Assembly: GCA_965153355.1 (NCBI GenBank)
Contig: OZ231128.1
Location: 45,074,001 to 45,138,000 of the forward strand
DNA from: Flaccisagitta enflata
Lineage: Eukaryota > Chaetognatha > Sagittoidea > Aphragmophora
Length of the DNA: 64,000 nt
Direction: 5' to 3'
This document shows positions 1 through 14,377 of the stretch, piece by piece. The notes beneath the pieces are model-generated. The model ran no database searches, was not told where the DNA came from, and worked only from the letters and a program-made list of their open reading frames with translations. Each line of letters begins with the position of its first letter. The first letter of the stretch is position 1. The translations under genes were made by a program, and so were the position numbers.

Positions 1-41
<41 letters not shown>
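1..41. repeat. (CA)n microsatellite
   Basis: Uninterrupted CA dinucleotides run from the first base of the window, so the tract probably continues to the left. No coding content. Confidence 0.97.
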
Positions 42-42
<1 letters not shown>

Positions 43-142
43 TCCGAGCAAATGCGCTCATGTCATACTCAAAGAGTTTTCATAGAAGTGACTCATTTTT
101 CATTCTTAGGCGAGACACGATATTTCCATTGACACAACAAAT

Positions 143-302
143 GGCTCCGTCATGTGGCACAAACTAAGTAAGCTCAATTTCCTTCTTAGTTTGTCTGTCT
201 GTCTGTTTGTCTGTCTGCCTTTCTGGATGTCTGCTGAGCTGGCTCCGTCATGTGTCACAAACTAAGTAAGCTCAATTTCCTTCTAAGCTCAATTTCCTTC
301 TT

Positions 303-339
<37 letters not shown>

Positions 340-835
340 TTCTGGCTGTCCTCTGAGCTGGCTCCGTCATGTGGCACAAACTAAGTAAGCTCAATTTCCT
401 TCTTTGTTTGTTTGTCTGTCTGTCTGTTTGTCTGTCTGTCTTTCTGTCTGTCCGCTTGGCTGGCTCCGTCATGGCACAAACTAAGTAAGCTCAATTTCCT
501 TCTTTGTTTGTCTGTTTGTCTGTCTGTCTGTCTTAATGTCTGTCTGCTTGGCTGGCTCCGTCATGTGGCTCATCCTGAGTAAGCTCAATTTCCTTCTTTG
601 TTTGTCTGTCTGTCTGTCTGTCTATCTGTTTGTCTGTCTGTATTTCTTCCTGTCCGCTCTGCTGGCTCCGTCATGTGGCACAAAATAAGTAAGCTCAATT
701 TCCCTCTCTACTTGTCTGTCTATCTGTGTGTCTGTTTGTCTATCTGTCTGTCCGTCAATCTGTTTGTCTGTCTGTCTGTCTGTTTGTCTTTCTGTTCATC
801 TGTCTTTCTGTCTATATTTTTGTCTGTCTGACAAT
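143..835. repeat. Tandem satellite, ~92-119 bp unit, CTGT-rich
   Basis: Six unit starts carrying GGCTCCGTCATGTGGCAC are seen near 143, 241, 360, 462, 554 and 664. Each is followed by CAAACTAAGTAAGCTCAATT and a variable (CTGT)n stretch. Unit length varies because the internal CTGT tract varies. ORFs here (VCLSVCLS on one strand, RQTDRQTD on the other) are repeat translations, not genes. Confidence 0.9.
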
Positions 836-945
836 CGGGGTTCCCGTCCGTCTTCTTTTGATGACAGACGGGAAAATACAGTGAAATAAAAAAAGAATGA
901 TTGACTGATTATATAAGTGAATGACTGTATGGGTAATGAAAGAAG

Positions 946-1346
<401 letters not shown>

Positions 1347-1393
1347 CGCAAGTAGGGAAAGATAGAGAAAATTTTAGATTACATGGAAATAAT

Positions 1394-1446
1394 AAAACAT
1401 AGAACATAGAACATAAAACATAGAACATAGAACATAAAACATAGAT
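1394..1446. repeat. Short tandem array of ACATAGA(A)
   Basis: Seven or so imperfect copies of an 8-base motif (ACATAGAA / ACATAAAA) lie just after the GAAA tract. Confidence 0.8.
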
Positions 1447-1999
1447 TACTTGTGAAAAAAAGAATGAAAGAAATGAATAAATGAACGATGGATGATGAAG
1501 AAATAGAAAAATGATCTAAAAAACATATAAGGGAAAATAACGTTACGGTTCGACGATGAAGAATGTGACATACAACGTGCACCTGTGAATATAACAATGA
1601 CCATAGAAACTCCTTCAATTCCCTCTGGTCACATCATTTAAACTACGTGGTTACACCTTATCATAATAGCGCACATGGGAAAAAAGTCACCACTGACAAA
1701 TTTACTTACTAGCACGTTTAGGACTTTTTAAAAAAGCGTGTGAGCAAAAAAGCAGACGGGAACAGAGCAAGTATAAAATCTCTGAATTTCACTAAAAGGA
1801 CGAAAAGTTGGATACGAGTTTGCATCAGATATCTATTCACTTGACTGATCTGCTGAGTGATTGAATTAGTTAATTTGAAAAAAAAACAAGGACTACACCA
1901 ATAGGCATAATGACATAGAATTACTTAGAATGACTTAGTGTTCTCTTAAATAACTTGTAATGACTTGAGGAAATAGAATTGATAAAAAAAAGAAAAAAT
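1447..1999. other. AT-rich DNA, nothing recognised
   Basis: No repeat, splice-consistent exon or RNA gene was recognised here. Short ORFs on the minus strand are low-complexity. Confidence 0.5.
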
Positions 2000-2090
2000 G
2001 TTACGGACCGACAGACTGACCAACAGACGGACGGAGGGATGGACGGACGGACGAAGTGGAGTGTAGAGTTGCGTGCACGCGACTAAAAAG
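2000..2090 (+). mobile_element. Hairpin-ended short element (3' part)
   Basis: A GGAC/GACC-rich body leads into a terminal hairpin at 2067-2084 (AGTTGCG, loop TGCA, CGCGACT, one G-T type pair) followed by AAAA. This is the same 3' end seen in more than ten other places in the window. The 5' half is missing or diverged. Confidence 0.75.
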
Positions 2091-2119
2091 GATTCAGAAG
2101 AAGGTAAAGAGCGAGTGAA

Positions 2120-2520
2120 ATAAGACCGGATATACGGCACTCTAATTTTTGCGGGGGCGAGCAGGGGTAGTCATGAATAGGCTCATGAAACATTTGTGTC
2201 GCAGTAGTGACATAAAATCCGCCCATGAACGCCGAAAAAGCAATGTTTTGGACCGACTAACGGACCGACATAGCGGGAACGTGACTAACAAGGCCGCATA
2301 CACTCTACCCCTCTCCCGTGGACGGGTGGGCAGGAGCGGAATAGCGAAAAACAATGCCAGATACACGGCAATCCAGTTGCGGACGGTTGGGCAGGAACAG
2401 TATTACCATAACCGCTCGCAATTCAGAAATATGTCGGACGGACCGACGGACCGACCGACCGACCGACCGACGGACCGACCGACACGGCAAGGTGTAGAGT
2501 CGCGTGTCCGCGACTAAAAA
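2120..2520 (+). mobile_element. Hairpin-ended short elements, nested or tandem copies
   Basis: Three 5'-type starts lie in series: ACCGGATATACGGC near 2125, AAGGCCGCATAC near 2290 and CCAGATACACGGC near 2356. Each but the first is followed by GGACGG(G/T)TGGGCAGGA. A (GACC)n stretch and a single terminal hairpin at 2498-2515 (AGTCGCG, TGTC, CGCGACT) then AAAAA follow. The last copy (about 2350-2520) looks full length at ~170 bp. Confidence 0.8.
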
Positions 2521-2527
2521 CGCTGAC

Positions 2528-2626
2528 ATTTTGACTCGGCTGCAGACCGATGGACAGACCAACGCAACGGATGGACTGACGGACCGAAACGGCAGGTTCT
2601 AGAGTCGCGTGTCCGCGACAAAAAAG
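2528..2626 (+). mobile_element. Hairpin-ended short element (3' part)
   Basis: GGAC-rich body, then a hairpin at 2603-2620 (AGTCGCG, TGTC, CGCGACA, outermost pair lost) and an A-run. Confidence 0.75.
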
Positions 2627-3380
2627 TAGGTTGATTGGTGAAATTCAAGGCCAAGTCATACGGACCAGATGATTTGTCAAAAGAATGCGTAACTGGTCGC
2701 CCGAAAGACGGACAGGGCACAGCCTCCTCTATTTATGTGGTTTTACTGGTTTGGCGAATGTGAAAAAAAAAGTAAAAATCTCATTTCTTCTTTTTCTTTT
2801 TTTTTTTTTTTTTTTAAGAACACATTCCCCAAGTCTCATGTGTTATTCTGAGCGCGGTCTGCGGATGGTATAGAGAAGACTGACATCCAGGTTAAAAGTG
2901 TTTGAAAGAATTTTTGATGAATCGCCAATACCAGATGTATGAGGCCGTGTGTCTACTAATTTGTATCTCTCTACCCTTATCTCATTTCCCTTTATTTCTC
3001 ATGTCTTTATCTTTTACTCTTTAAACCAGCTGTAAGGCTACAAATGATGAATGCGGGCAGCAGAGAAGCATCATGAACAAGATAAATGAGGGCTGAGAAA
3101 GGATTAGGAACGCAAGAAAAGAAGGCAAAACGAGGAGGCAAAAGAGTCAAAAGTAGGAGGCAAAAGAGGCAAAACGAGGAGGTAGAATACGACATCCGTA
3201 AGAGGGCACGAAAAGAAGAGAGGAGGGAGAAAAGAAGGGGGAAGGAAGGAAGGAAGGAAGGAAGGACAGGAGAAGCGGAAAAAAAAGGGCAGAGAAAGAA
3301 AGAGAGAGACACCTGTTAGTAAGGGAAAAGTGGCAACAATGTTAGGAAGAAAGACGGAGGGAAGAAGAGAAAGGAAAACA
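2627..3380. other. No gene; T-run and purine-rich tract
   Basis: Contains a T-homopolymer near 2790-2815 and a strongly purine-rich strand from about 3080 to 3310 with a short GGAA repeat. The ORFs are translations of the purine bias. No gene supported. Confidence 0.6.
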
Positions 3381-3590
3381 AGTGAGGCGGGGTCACAATA
3401 TCGTTGTGGACGGGTGGGCATCTTTACTCCCAAATCCCATCCACCACACACAAATATAATCCAAAATGCTTGTTTTTCCACACTTGGCCTAGATCATTAT
3501 CAACGGACTGTCAGACGGATAAACAGAAGAACGGACAGACCGATGGATGGACAAAGCTTATTGTAGAGTTGCGTGTCCGCAACTAAAAAA
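3381..3590 (+). mobile_element. Hairpin-ended short element, ~205 bp, GGGGTCACAATATCG subtype
   Basis: Starts with GGGGTCACAATATCGTTG and GGACGGGTGGGCA, and ends with GATGGACAAAGCTTATTGTAG and a perfect hairpin at 3567-3584 (AGTTGCG, TGTC, CGCAACT) plus an A-run. The same 5' subtype recurs at 61126-61338. Confidence 0.85.
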
Positions 3591-3644
3591 GAAGAAATAA
3601 GGGGAGATTGAAAAGAATGAATCGACTCAATGAGAAACAAGTTA

Positions 3645-4263
3645 CAGTGAGGCGCATAAATAAGTAGCCACTTTTGTAAAGACTATTTTGCTTATTCTAG
3701 AATGATAGGATAAAATTTATTGAGATATATTAAAGATTTTCACTCTTTTAATTTGAGACCAATCCTAAATTTCAGGCTTTTTTCGTTTAGAAGTGACGTC
3801 AGTTTGAATAGAAGCATATCAAAACCATGTTGGGAAAAAGGGACAAAAAATTAGCTCCTTTCTGCGTTGTTCTGAGTTGTTTTTTTTTTTAAAACTGATG
3901 TCATTTGAAAACAAATCAAGCTACAAATCTCTGATTGGACTAGATTTGTAGAGTTTTCGAAGTTCTTTAAAATGCTCATGGATTTGAAGTCATTATCATG
4001 ATTTGTTTTTGATCTATCAAAGAAAAACTAAGTCTTTTTTGTGGTTTGCCCGTGGTTGTTTAGTGATAGATTCTACTAAATCACTTCTCCTCTTTGAACT
4101 TGTATGAATTCCTAGCAAATTGAGATATAATTCTGAGATTGGGCTAGATTTGTAGAACTTTCGAAGATCTTTAAGAATCTCATAGATTTTTAGTGTTTTT
4201 AGGTGCTAGACTGGCCACAATTAGCTTTTGAAAGTGCTGGCTACTTATTTATGCGCCGCACTG
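3645..4263. mobile_element. Tc1/mariner-like foldback MITE, 619 bp
   Basis: Terminal inverted repeats begin CAGTGAGGCGCATAAATAAG on the left and CAGTGCGGCGCATAAATAAG on the right, read outside-in. Both ends abut TA (3643-3644 and 4264-4265), the target duplication expected for Tc1/mariner transposition. No transposase coding is visible, so it is non-autonomous. Its ends resemble those of the next element at 4859. Confidence 0.85.
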
Positions 4264-4267
4264 TATT

Positions 4268-4438
4268 ATACATGGCCACTAGTAGTTGCGGACGGACGGG
4301 CAGGAGCGGTAATGCGCATTTTCGCACTTTTTATCTCGAACATCATTTGACGAATAGACAGACTAGAATACGGATTGACCGATGGGCCAACGAATGGACA
4401 AATGGACAAGGCCCCTCATAGACTTCTAGTCCACGACC
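4268..4438 (+). mobile_element. Degenerate hairpin-ended short element
   Basis: AGTTGCGGACGGACGGGCAG near 4283, a body of diverged GGAC/GACC motifs and a weakened end (GACAAGGCCCCTCATAGACT, TAGTCCACGACC). The terminal stem is mostly lost. Confidence 0.6.
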
Positions 4439-4779
4439 AAGGAAAAGAGAATTAGAGAGGGCAAAAGACTGATCGAGACTTAAGGACATATGCACAGACG
4501 GACAGACAGACAGCCACATAGTCACATATACAGACAGGCCGGAAGTTTTATCTGTAGAAAAAAAAAACAATAAAGAAGATAAAGATGATGATATAGATGA
4601 TAAAAAAAGCGAAGACAGAAATAGACAATTAGCAGAAAAGGAAACTGTGAAAAAAGGAAGAAAAGGAAATAGAGAAGTCAGAAATAATTAATAAAGATTT
4701 ATGAAAGGAGTTAAAGGAAAGAAAAGAAGGAGGAATTCGCCGCACGTCTTGGTTAAAGACGCAAACACTTTGCTAAGGA
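4439..4779. other. A-rich DNA, nothing recognised
   Basis: Purine-rich sequence with no supported gene or ordered repeat. Confidence 0.5.
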
Positions 4780-4856
4780 GTGAGCGGGTGAGCATATGGG
4801 TTAGTGGGTAAGTGCGTGAGTGAGGAAGTTTGTGAGTGAGTGAGTGATTAAGTGAA
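4780..4856. repeat. Degenerate (GTGA)n tract, left part
   Basis: GAGTGAGTGAGTGA-like motifs run up to the left end of the 4859-5851 element and resume after it. Confidence 0.75.
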
Positions 4857-4858
4857 TA

Positions 4859-5851
4859 CAGTGCGGCTCATAAAAAATTCTTAGGTCTTTAACATGTTAT
4901 ATTGCAGGTATTTATTGATAGATTTTAAAGAAATCCATGATAGAATTAAAAAGTTTTAAAAAATGAAGCATATGCAGCCAAGCACAATTATGACGGTCAA
5001 ACCGTTTGAAAGTAATGAAAGTTAGAAGTTGATGTCCCAAAAATCTAATGGGAAAAAAGTTAACTTTGGCAAAAAAAATCAAACTGCTTGTTTGTCAGTG
5101 TTTCACATCCAAGTAATGAGAGAAACATAGCAAAATCCATGACCATTTTGAAGCTCTGCGAAAGACCTTTCTAATGAGACCTTGCTGGATGTCCTAGCTC
5201 TTATCCGTTTAGAATGGCGTTAATATTTATACAGGTGGTAAATAATTTGGAATCTACTATGTGATTTTCATAGCTTATCTTTATTCTACCATAAAGTAAA
5301 AACGCATTAGAGTTAAAAATTTGTTCTCTGGCGCCATTTTGAAGAAAATTAGAAGCTCTTCAATTTGCTCATGGATAAAGAGTATCCAAGATAATCTTGA
5401 GAGCTGCATCATTGTCAAAAATGGAAAGACTAAAATTGTTCATTGGAAAAACATGAAATGAGTACTTTTTTTAATTAGTGATTTTTCTCTTCAAACCTTT
5501 GCCATTTCTAAACGAATAAAGCTACAGTGACCAGCAACATCCCATTTGGAAGATTTTTTGCAGAGAGTTTTCAAATGGTCATGGATTTTTTATGGTTCTG
5601 CCCACAGTTACAGTTTAGTGCTCGCTTTGATAGACTTACATGTTTAAGTGGATGAAACCCTCAAAACACCCTTGCAATTTTTTTTTTTTATACTGTGCCA
5701 TTTTTCATTTTCTAGTCAAACTGTGAAGGTTCATTCAAGTATTGTATTCTAAATTATAGATGATAAAGAAAAAATAGTTAAAAGTTAGGTTATGTCTATT
5801 GCTATAAAATAGGATTTACTACTACCTAAAACTTTTTTTTGAGCCGCACTG
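4859..5851. mobile_element. Tc1/mariner-like MITE, 993 bp, CAGTGCGGCTCATAAA ends
   Basis: Ends CAGTGCGGCTCATAAAAAA and its complement TTTTTTGAGCCGCACTG. TA lies at 4857-4858 on the left; on the right there is TTA, one base off. The interior is AT-rich and non-coding. It sits inside a (GTGA)n tract, which gives a clean before/after insertion context. Confidence 0.8.
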
Positions 5852-6290
5852 TTAGTGAGTGAGTGAAAGTTAGATAGCCACATGTTCAAGGCTCCTAGAT
5901 CGAAGACGCAAACTATTTGCACACCTGTTGTCGTGCAAACAAGTAGCCGTATCAGCATGTGAGTAAGTGTAAGTAAGTCAGTGAGTGAGTGCGTCAGTAG
6001 GTGAGTGAGTGCTAGTTAGCAAACACTTTGTGTCTCTCTTATCAGTGAATTGGAGTGAGTTGGTGAGCGTGTGAATTAGTGGGTGAGTGATTGAGGGGGT
6101 AAGTAATTAGGTTAGAGCCTGAGTGAGGGAGTAGGAAAGTTAGTGAGTAAGTGAGTGAGAGTTAGATACCTTTATGTCCTGGTTAGAGACAAAAACACTC
6201 TTTAGTTTTTTATCAAACAAAAAAGTTTGCGTGTTGGCATCAGTAAGTACACGAGTGAATTGGTAAGAGTGTGTGAGGGTGTCAGACAAA
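5852..6290. repeat. Degenerate (GTGA)n tract, right part
   Basis: GTGAGTGAGTG motifs with interspersed GTTAG and AAACACT phrases. It is the continuation of 4780-4856 beyond the inserted MITE. Confidence 0.7.
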
Positions 6291-6439
6291 GGGTAAGAGA
6301 GTCGGGTTGGCCTGTAGGGTGTTAAGGTGGCATCTGAAATAAGGCTCGGGCTCCTCCTGACTTAGGAGAACACAGGCTGGAGGGACAATAGATGCTGGGG
6401 TGATCGTGATCGTCCAGGGGCTAAAGAATATCAGGAGGG

Positions 6440-6590
6440 TGTTAGGGTAGCACTTGGAGGCTAGGGTGGGGGTAGCAAGAGGGTAATGGAATATGGGGCG
6501 GGGGTTAGAGAGCACTTGGAGGCTGGGGTGGGAGTAGCAATAGGGTTTTGGAATATGGGGCGGGTGTCAGGGTAGCACTTGGAGTAGGGT
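6440..6590. repeat. 62 bp tandem repeat, ~2.4 copies
   Basis: AGCACTTGGAG recurs at about 6449, 6511 and 6573, followed each time by GGGTGGGGGTAGCAAGAGGG-like and GGAATATGGGGCGGG phrases. Confidence 0.85.
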
Positions 6591-6765
6591 CAGGGGATCA
6601 GACAAAGGAAGACGGATGAGCTGGCAACTCCACAAAAGGCCTAAAGAGGAAATACTGACGGAGAGATCAAAGTTGAACCCATGAAAGTTATTGCCAGATG
6701 AAGGTTTGAATTAAGAGAGTTGCATTTATGGGGTGGGGGGGCCATCACGGAAAAATTATGTTGGC

Positions 6766-6906
6766 TTTTTAGTTGCGGACGCGCAACTCTATAAGAGGCT
6801 TTGTCCGTCTGCTGTCCGTTGGTCCGTCACGCTCGAGTTGAAAAGTGGGAAAACGCCCCTGCCCACCCGTCCGCAAGTGGTGGCCGTGTATTCGGCCTTG
6901 TTTTTT
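6766..6906 (-). mobile_element. Hairpin-ended short element, full length ~140 bp
   Basis: On the minus strand it reads: AACAAGGCC, CGGCC, CTTGCGGACGGGTGGGCAGG, then GACGGACAAAGCCTCTTATAG, then the hairpin (window 6771-6788: AGTTGCG, GACG, CGCAACT) and AAAAA. This is the clearest compact complete copy and defines both ends of the family. Confidence 0.85.
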
Positions 6907-7145
6907 AATTCAATTGTAAAAATACATGTTGCACATGTAATGGTAGATTTCGAAAATTGATGGGCTGCAAAAATCATTTCATTCTTTAATGGAGAAAAAT
7001 ATATAATTTTGTAACACAAACTCAAACTAATTATGCAACTATGAAATAATGTGATACCATTCAAACATTTTCGTAACTACTATCTTCTGCCCACCGGTTG
7101 GCGAAAGGAACCTGAACGGATAGTCTTGACAGAAACTCTCTTGGA

Positions 7146-7455
7146 CAGTCAGTAGACAAAACAGAATAGGTATATATATCATACTGTTGACTTTGATCCA
7201 ACTTCTGTTCATCAGCAAAATATTGTACGCAACAACCGGTGATTGAAGTTACAGCCGGCTGTAATTTTACAAAATTGGAGCATTACAGCCGGCTGTAATT
7301 CAAACAACCAGTTATTCCAAACAAGATTTTGTTTATTACAGCCAGCTGCTATTCTACCATCTGATTGTAAGAAACAATATTTTGTTCATAAACAGTAAGT
7401 TGAATCAAATTCAACGGTATGATATATATACCTATTATGTTTTGTCCATTGACTG
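7146..7455. mobile_element. Foldback element, 310 bp, with internal perfect palindromes
   Basis: About 85 bp inverted arms share GACAAAACA, ATAGGTATATATATCATAC and CAAAATATTGT. The loop carries two perfect 16 bp palindromes TTACAGCCGGCTGTAA (7249-7264, 7283-7298) and a diverged third near 7336. No TA duplication is evident and no coding is seen. Confidence 0.75.
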
Positions 7456-7535
7456 TGGATAGGAGAAGGCGAGCACCTAAAATTGCGACAGACATTTATG
7501 GCACCCGACAAGTTTCTACCCCAGTCCACAACAAT

Positions 7536-7739
<204 letters not shown>

Positions 7740-7762
7740 TAGATAGATATTATAAAGATATG

Positions 7763-7763
7763 T

Positions 7764-7797
<34 letters not shown>

Positions 7798-7844
7798 TAT
7801 ACATATATATTTATATGTTATATATATATATATATATATATATA
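7763..7844. repeat. (TA)n microsatellite
   Basis: AT/TA dinucleotides with TTATATG interruptions, immediately outside the left palindrome boundary. Confidence 0.9.
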
Positions 7845-7846
7845 GC

Positions 7847-10640
<2,794 letters not shown>

Positions 10641-10643
10641 TGG

Positions 10644-10649
<6 letters not shown>

Positions 10650-10708
<59 letters not shown>

Positions 10709-10718
10709 GAGAGAGAGA
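10650..10718. repeat. (GA)n microsatellite
   Basis: About 68 bp of GA. The mirror region (42276-42321) has CT plus an added inverted GA tract (42204-42260). Confidence 0.95.
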
Positions 10719-10837
10719 TCACAAAGACAGATTTCTGTCATGGTTATTGTCGTCAGAGATGACGACTTTGTCGCCACTCCCCAGCTTCCTACGATTTACG
10801 AATATAAATAATAAAGAGTTGAGGGGTGAAAGCGTCG

Positions 10838-10839
<2 letters not shown>

Positions 10840-10914
<75 letters not shown>
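10840..10914. repeat. (GA)n microsatellite
   Basis: About 74 bp of GA. The mirror copy at 42073-42098 is only ~26 bp. Confidence 0.95.
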
Positions 10915-10917
<3 letters not shown>

Positions 10918-11089
10918 CATGACCACTAAGTTTTTCTTACCTCGAATAATGTGTAATACAGCACTTGGCAATCAGGCAATCAGTAAATCGCGCATTGGCA
11001 TCTGAAGGGAATCGCAAACCAGGAAAGTCGAGGAAATGCACAATCCAGTAAAACTAAAGGCTCCTACCCACACAAAAAGCCTCTGAAAC

Positions 11090-11172
11090 GCTCGTTTTGG
11101 CACTTTTTAACCCGTGTCCACGGACCAACGGACGAACAAAGCCTCTCACACTTGCATGTCCGCAACTAAGAA
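11090..11172 (+). mobile_element. Hairpin-ended short element, partial
   Basis: GGACCAACGGACGAACAAAG, CCTCTCACACTTGCATG and CCGCAACTAAG. The 5' stem side is altered (ACTTGCATG), so the hairpin is imperfect. Mirror at 41816-41897. Confidence 0.65.
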
Positions 11173-12034
11173 TCAATGTATCAATGTATGCAAGAGCACA
11201 ACTAAATCGCGTACAGTAGCCTTAAAAACTAGAGAGAACTTGAGGGAGATTAGACCGCAAACAAGATCAACAAGCAGTTTGGGCAGGGGCACCTATATTC
11301 AGAAATCCGTTTTAACTGATTCTGCATCAAAATAAGCACGGCCAATAAGAAGTCGCTTGTGAGTGGCTGGGTTAGTTATAAGAGGTAGTAGCGAGGGACA
11401 TATGTATATGTGGTGCAATCGCGTTGCGACCTACAAAAAAGGCCAGATACGCGCTAGCTGGGGGCAGGGGCAGAAATTCGGGTGGAAAGGGGCACTGTAA
11501 ATATTAGGGTCCAAATTATCAAATCGTAGGGAAAAGACGAGAGAGAATAATGGAGAAAGAGAGAGAAAGAGCGAATGAATGGTTTGCAATTCCGAAATCC
11601 TAATCCATGACCATTATCTTTTGACTTGTGATTGAATTCACGATTTGATCCGCGACACAAGCATAGAACAGTACTAATGACCATTCACAGAGCACAAACT
11701 CTTCCATCGCCGTCCAATCAGTGGCCATTTTCGAAATTACTGAAAGTGAAAGAACAACGAACCATGACCTCTGACCGCTATGGGCAGAAAAGGTGGCAGA
11801 TATGGGAGGAACTGAGCCGTGTCCAGATTCCCGACATCAGCTCGGAATTGTGGCAAATGAATAATTCACAGGGTAGAATATCAGTGATCCCGATAAATGA
11901 AAACCACTTCTGCGCACGGAGGGGCAAACAACAGCACTCGTGAAAATAGTAGGCAACGGTTTAGCATAGAAAAAAACAAGCGAACAAGGTTCAAATTAGA
12001 GGGCAGGCAGTCCGACTAATAAGCAGAAACCTAT
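11173..12034. other. Left arm, no supported gene
   Basis: Contains a fragment near 11448 (GGCCAGATACGCGC, GGGGGCAGGGGCAG) that resembles the 5' part of the hairpin-ended element. A 103-codon ORF at 11632-11943 is identical in the mirror arm but matches nothing I know. Confidence 0.45.
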
Positions 12035-12168
12035 GCAATCCACTGCACATTTTTATTCATATCCTACGATCCACTGCACTTTCAAATTTATGACCTACAA
12101 TCCACTGCACATTTAAATTCATGACCTACAAAGTACAATCCACTGCACATCTAAATTCATAGCCTTCA
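12035..12168. repeat. ~37 bp tandem repeat, 4 copies
   Basis: Repeats of CAATCCACTGCACATTTAAA then TTCATGACCTA with small changes. Mirrored at 40823-40955. Confidence 0.85.
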
Positions 12169-12407
12169 GTCCGAAATGACTGATATAAGATTCGAAGGAC
12201 TGTAAGGTGCTAGGAGCATGAGCGTATTTGGGTTTCCCCCGAGTGTTCACCACGTCCAGTTTGCTTTTCGAAGCCTACTTAATAACGAAACCAAGGTTAA
12301 CACATATGAAACGTTCGGGTATGCCGCACATGGAGCTTTGTCTCTTTTTTTTTTTTTTTTTTTTTTTTTGGAAAACTATATGCATGTGCTGATCACATGT
12401 ACATGTA

Positions 12408-12790
12408 CACATGGACGCAAAATAGGTGATGAGGCGCGAAACGCGAAAGTTTTAGCACCCCCCTAGAATTATATTAACCGATTACAATTCCCCATTAAAA
12501 TTATTTTAAGTAACTAAGGGAAATACAAATGACGTTATCAAAACAATTTTTGAGATTGTAACTGGAACTGAAATTATCCATCGAAAAAAAAAATAACCAA
12601 AATAGAATAAAAAATGGCAATTTTCATAGTTTTAGATACAATCTCGAAAATCCCCCTAATAACACCATTTATATTCCTCTTAATCATTCAAAACATCTTT
12701 CAAAACTAAATTTTGTTCAACCATTTTAACTGCAGAGGAGGGGTGCTAAAACTTTTGGCGCCTCATCACATTCTATTTTGGGTCCATGTG
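12408..12790. mobile_element. TA-flanked foldback MITE, 383 bp
   Basis: Inverted ends start CACATGGACGCAAAATAG / CACATGGACCCAAAATAG and continue through GTGATGAGGCGC and GTTTTAGCACCCC. TA is present at 12406-12407 and 12791-12792. The interior is AT-rich and non-coding. Mirrored at 40199-40580. Confidence 0.85.
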
Positions 12791-13845
12791 TACATCCTTG
12801 GCGGATAATCCCAACGGGATCTCTGCGGTGACTGTGGAAACGTGTCAGATCAATAACAATAACTTTGGGTTCGTGTCCAAGCCAGCAGCTAGTCCCATAA
12901 ACCGCGGGGCCAGAGCGGCCATCCGGATGCCAGCGGAAACAAAGGCCGAAATTCTATGGCCCAGGTGGGGGTCAAACGGGACAACAAAAGGATTTGAATC
13001 CATAGGCCACAGTTGACCGAAAACGGGACAAACGAAAACTGCTACCGAGGAAACACTGTATTCAAGCTGCTTGGAATAGGTTTCACTTTATCACACGGGG
13101 TGACTTTCTTTGTTTAGAAAGGAAAAGTCAAATAGAACTGAAAAAAAGTGAGTAAGAAGGTCGGTTAGAGGTGGAGATCGACACGTGCACGCTGGTTGGA
13201 GCAACCGTCGACTTCCGCTTAGGGGAAGAAACTTCCGTTATGATCTATAATGACAATTCACTTTTTCAATTACTCAGGTGTCCAATCGCCCAAACGAACC
13301 ACGAATCAACTTTGTCGCGTTGCAATCGTGCTGTGGAGCGATTTTTGACCCCCATTTTAAAGCCAGGAATTGAACCCTAAAAGAAAAAAATCGAGCCCTC
13401 AAAGAATAAATATGAGCTCTAAAAGGACATTATTACACTGCAACGTCAGAATTGAGCCATGAGACGGAACTGGGCCTGCCATTCTTACTACTTTTGCCCC
13501 ATATGATTAGAAATGATTATTTTACATGTTGATCTAAAAAAAACTGGTGTTCTTTGACTTTGCTTCTCTTGTATCACTTTACACGGTGTCAACGAAAGTT
13601 AACAAAAAATGTGAACGTAGACGAAAAGCGAGATAAGTAAAGGAAAAAGTGTTGGAATTTTTTCATTATTCATTCTACGAGAGGCTCTCCAGATAATTTG
13701 GTGAGGATTAAGTTGCTTTCGAGTGGAGCCCGAGGGCTGACCCGCGAATGTTACAAGTTATTGTTAGATCAAATGCAAATCTCTTTTGCAAACAATCAAA
13801 CGACAGAACTGGAGGTTTTTTCTTCCTTTATTCGTCGTGACTAAG
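12791..13845. other. Left arm, nothing recognised
   Basis: No repeat or supported coding region. Two ORFs of ~70 codons (12786-13016, 13171-13380) are preserved in the mirror arm, but so is all the non-coding DNA. Confidence 0.45.
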
Positions 13846-13959
13846 AGGGGAGAGAGAAAAATAGAATGAGAGAGAGAAAGAGAGAAAAAGAAAGAGAGAA
13901 GCAGAGAGAAACGAAGAGAAACAGAGAGAAACAGAGAGAGAAAGAGAGAGAAAGAACTA

Positions 13960-14364
13960 CAGAGGAAGGAGAAATATAAGATGTGAACCCCCCTAAAACT
14001 GTAGCAACCCCCCCCCTTACAGCTCAAACTACAGCAATAAATAATAAATTTAACGTTGCTGATTAAAGTTTATGATTATACAAGTGGCGCTACCAGACCG
14101 ATTTTGCAATTTCCATTCCAGTCACAAATTGTAATGAAAAAACCTTGATTTTATGAACTTTTGATAGTAATTAATTTTAATACTTTATTAAGCTATATCT
14201 TGATTTAAGAAACAAAAATGAAAAATCGCTCTAATAATGCCACTTGTATTATTATAAATATTTTTCCTCTACTTTTAGAATGTCTATAATCTAATCGATT
14301 AAAGCTGTAGAGGGGGGGGCTACAGTTTTCAGGGGGTTCACACCTTATAATAACCTTCTCTCTG
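13960..14364. mobile_element. TA-flanked foldback MITE, CAGAGG ends, 405 bp
   Basis: Ends CAGAGGAAGG and CAGAGAGAAGG, then TATAAGRTGTGAACCCCC, AACTGTAGC and a C-run in inverted orientation. TA lies at 13958-13959 and 14365-14366. A third copy of the same family, outside the palindrome, starts at 63631. Mirrored at 38628-39029. Confidence 0.88.
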
Positions 14365-14377
14365 TAGTCATCCACTA

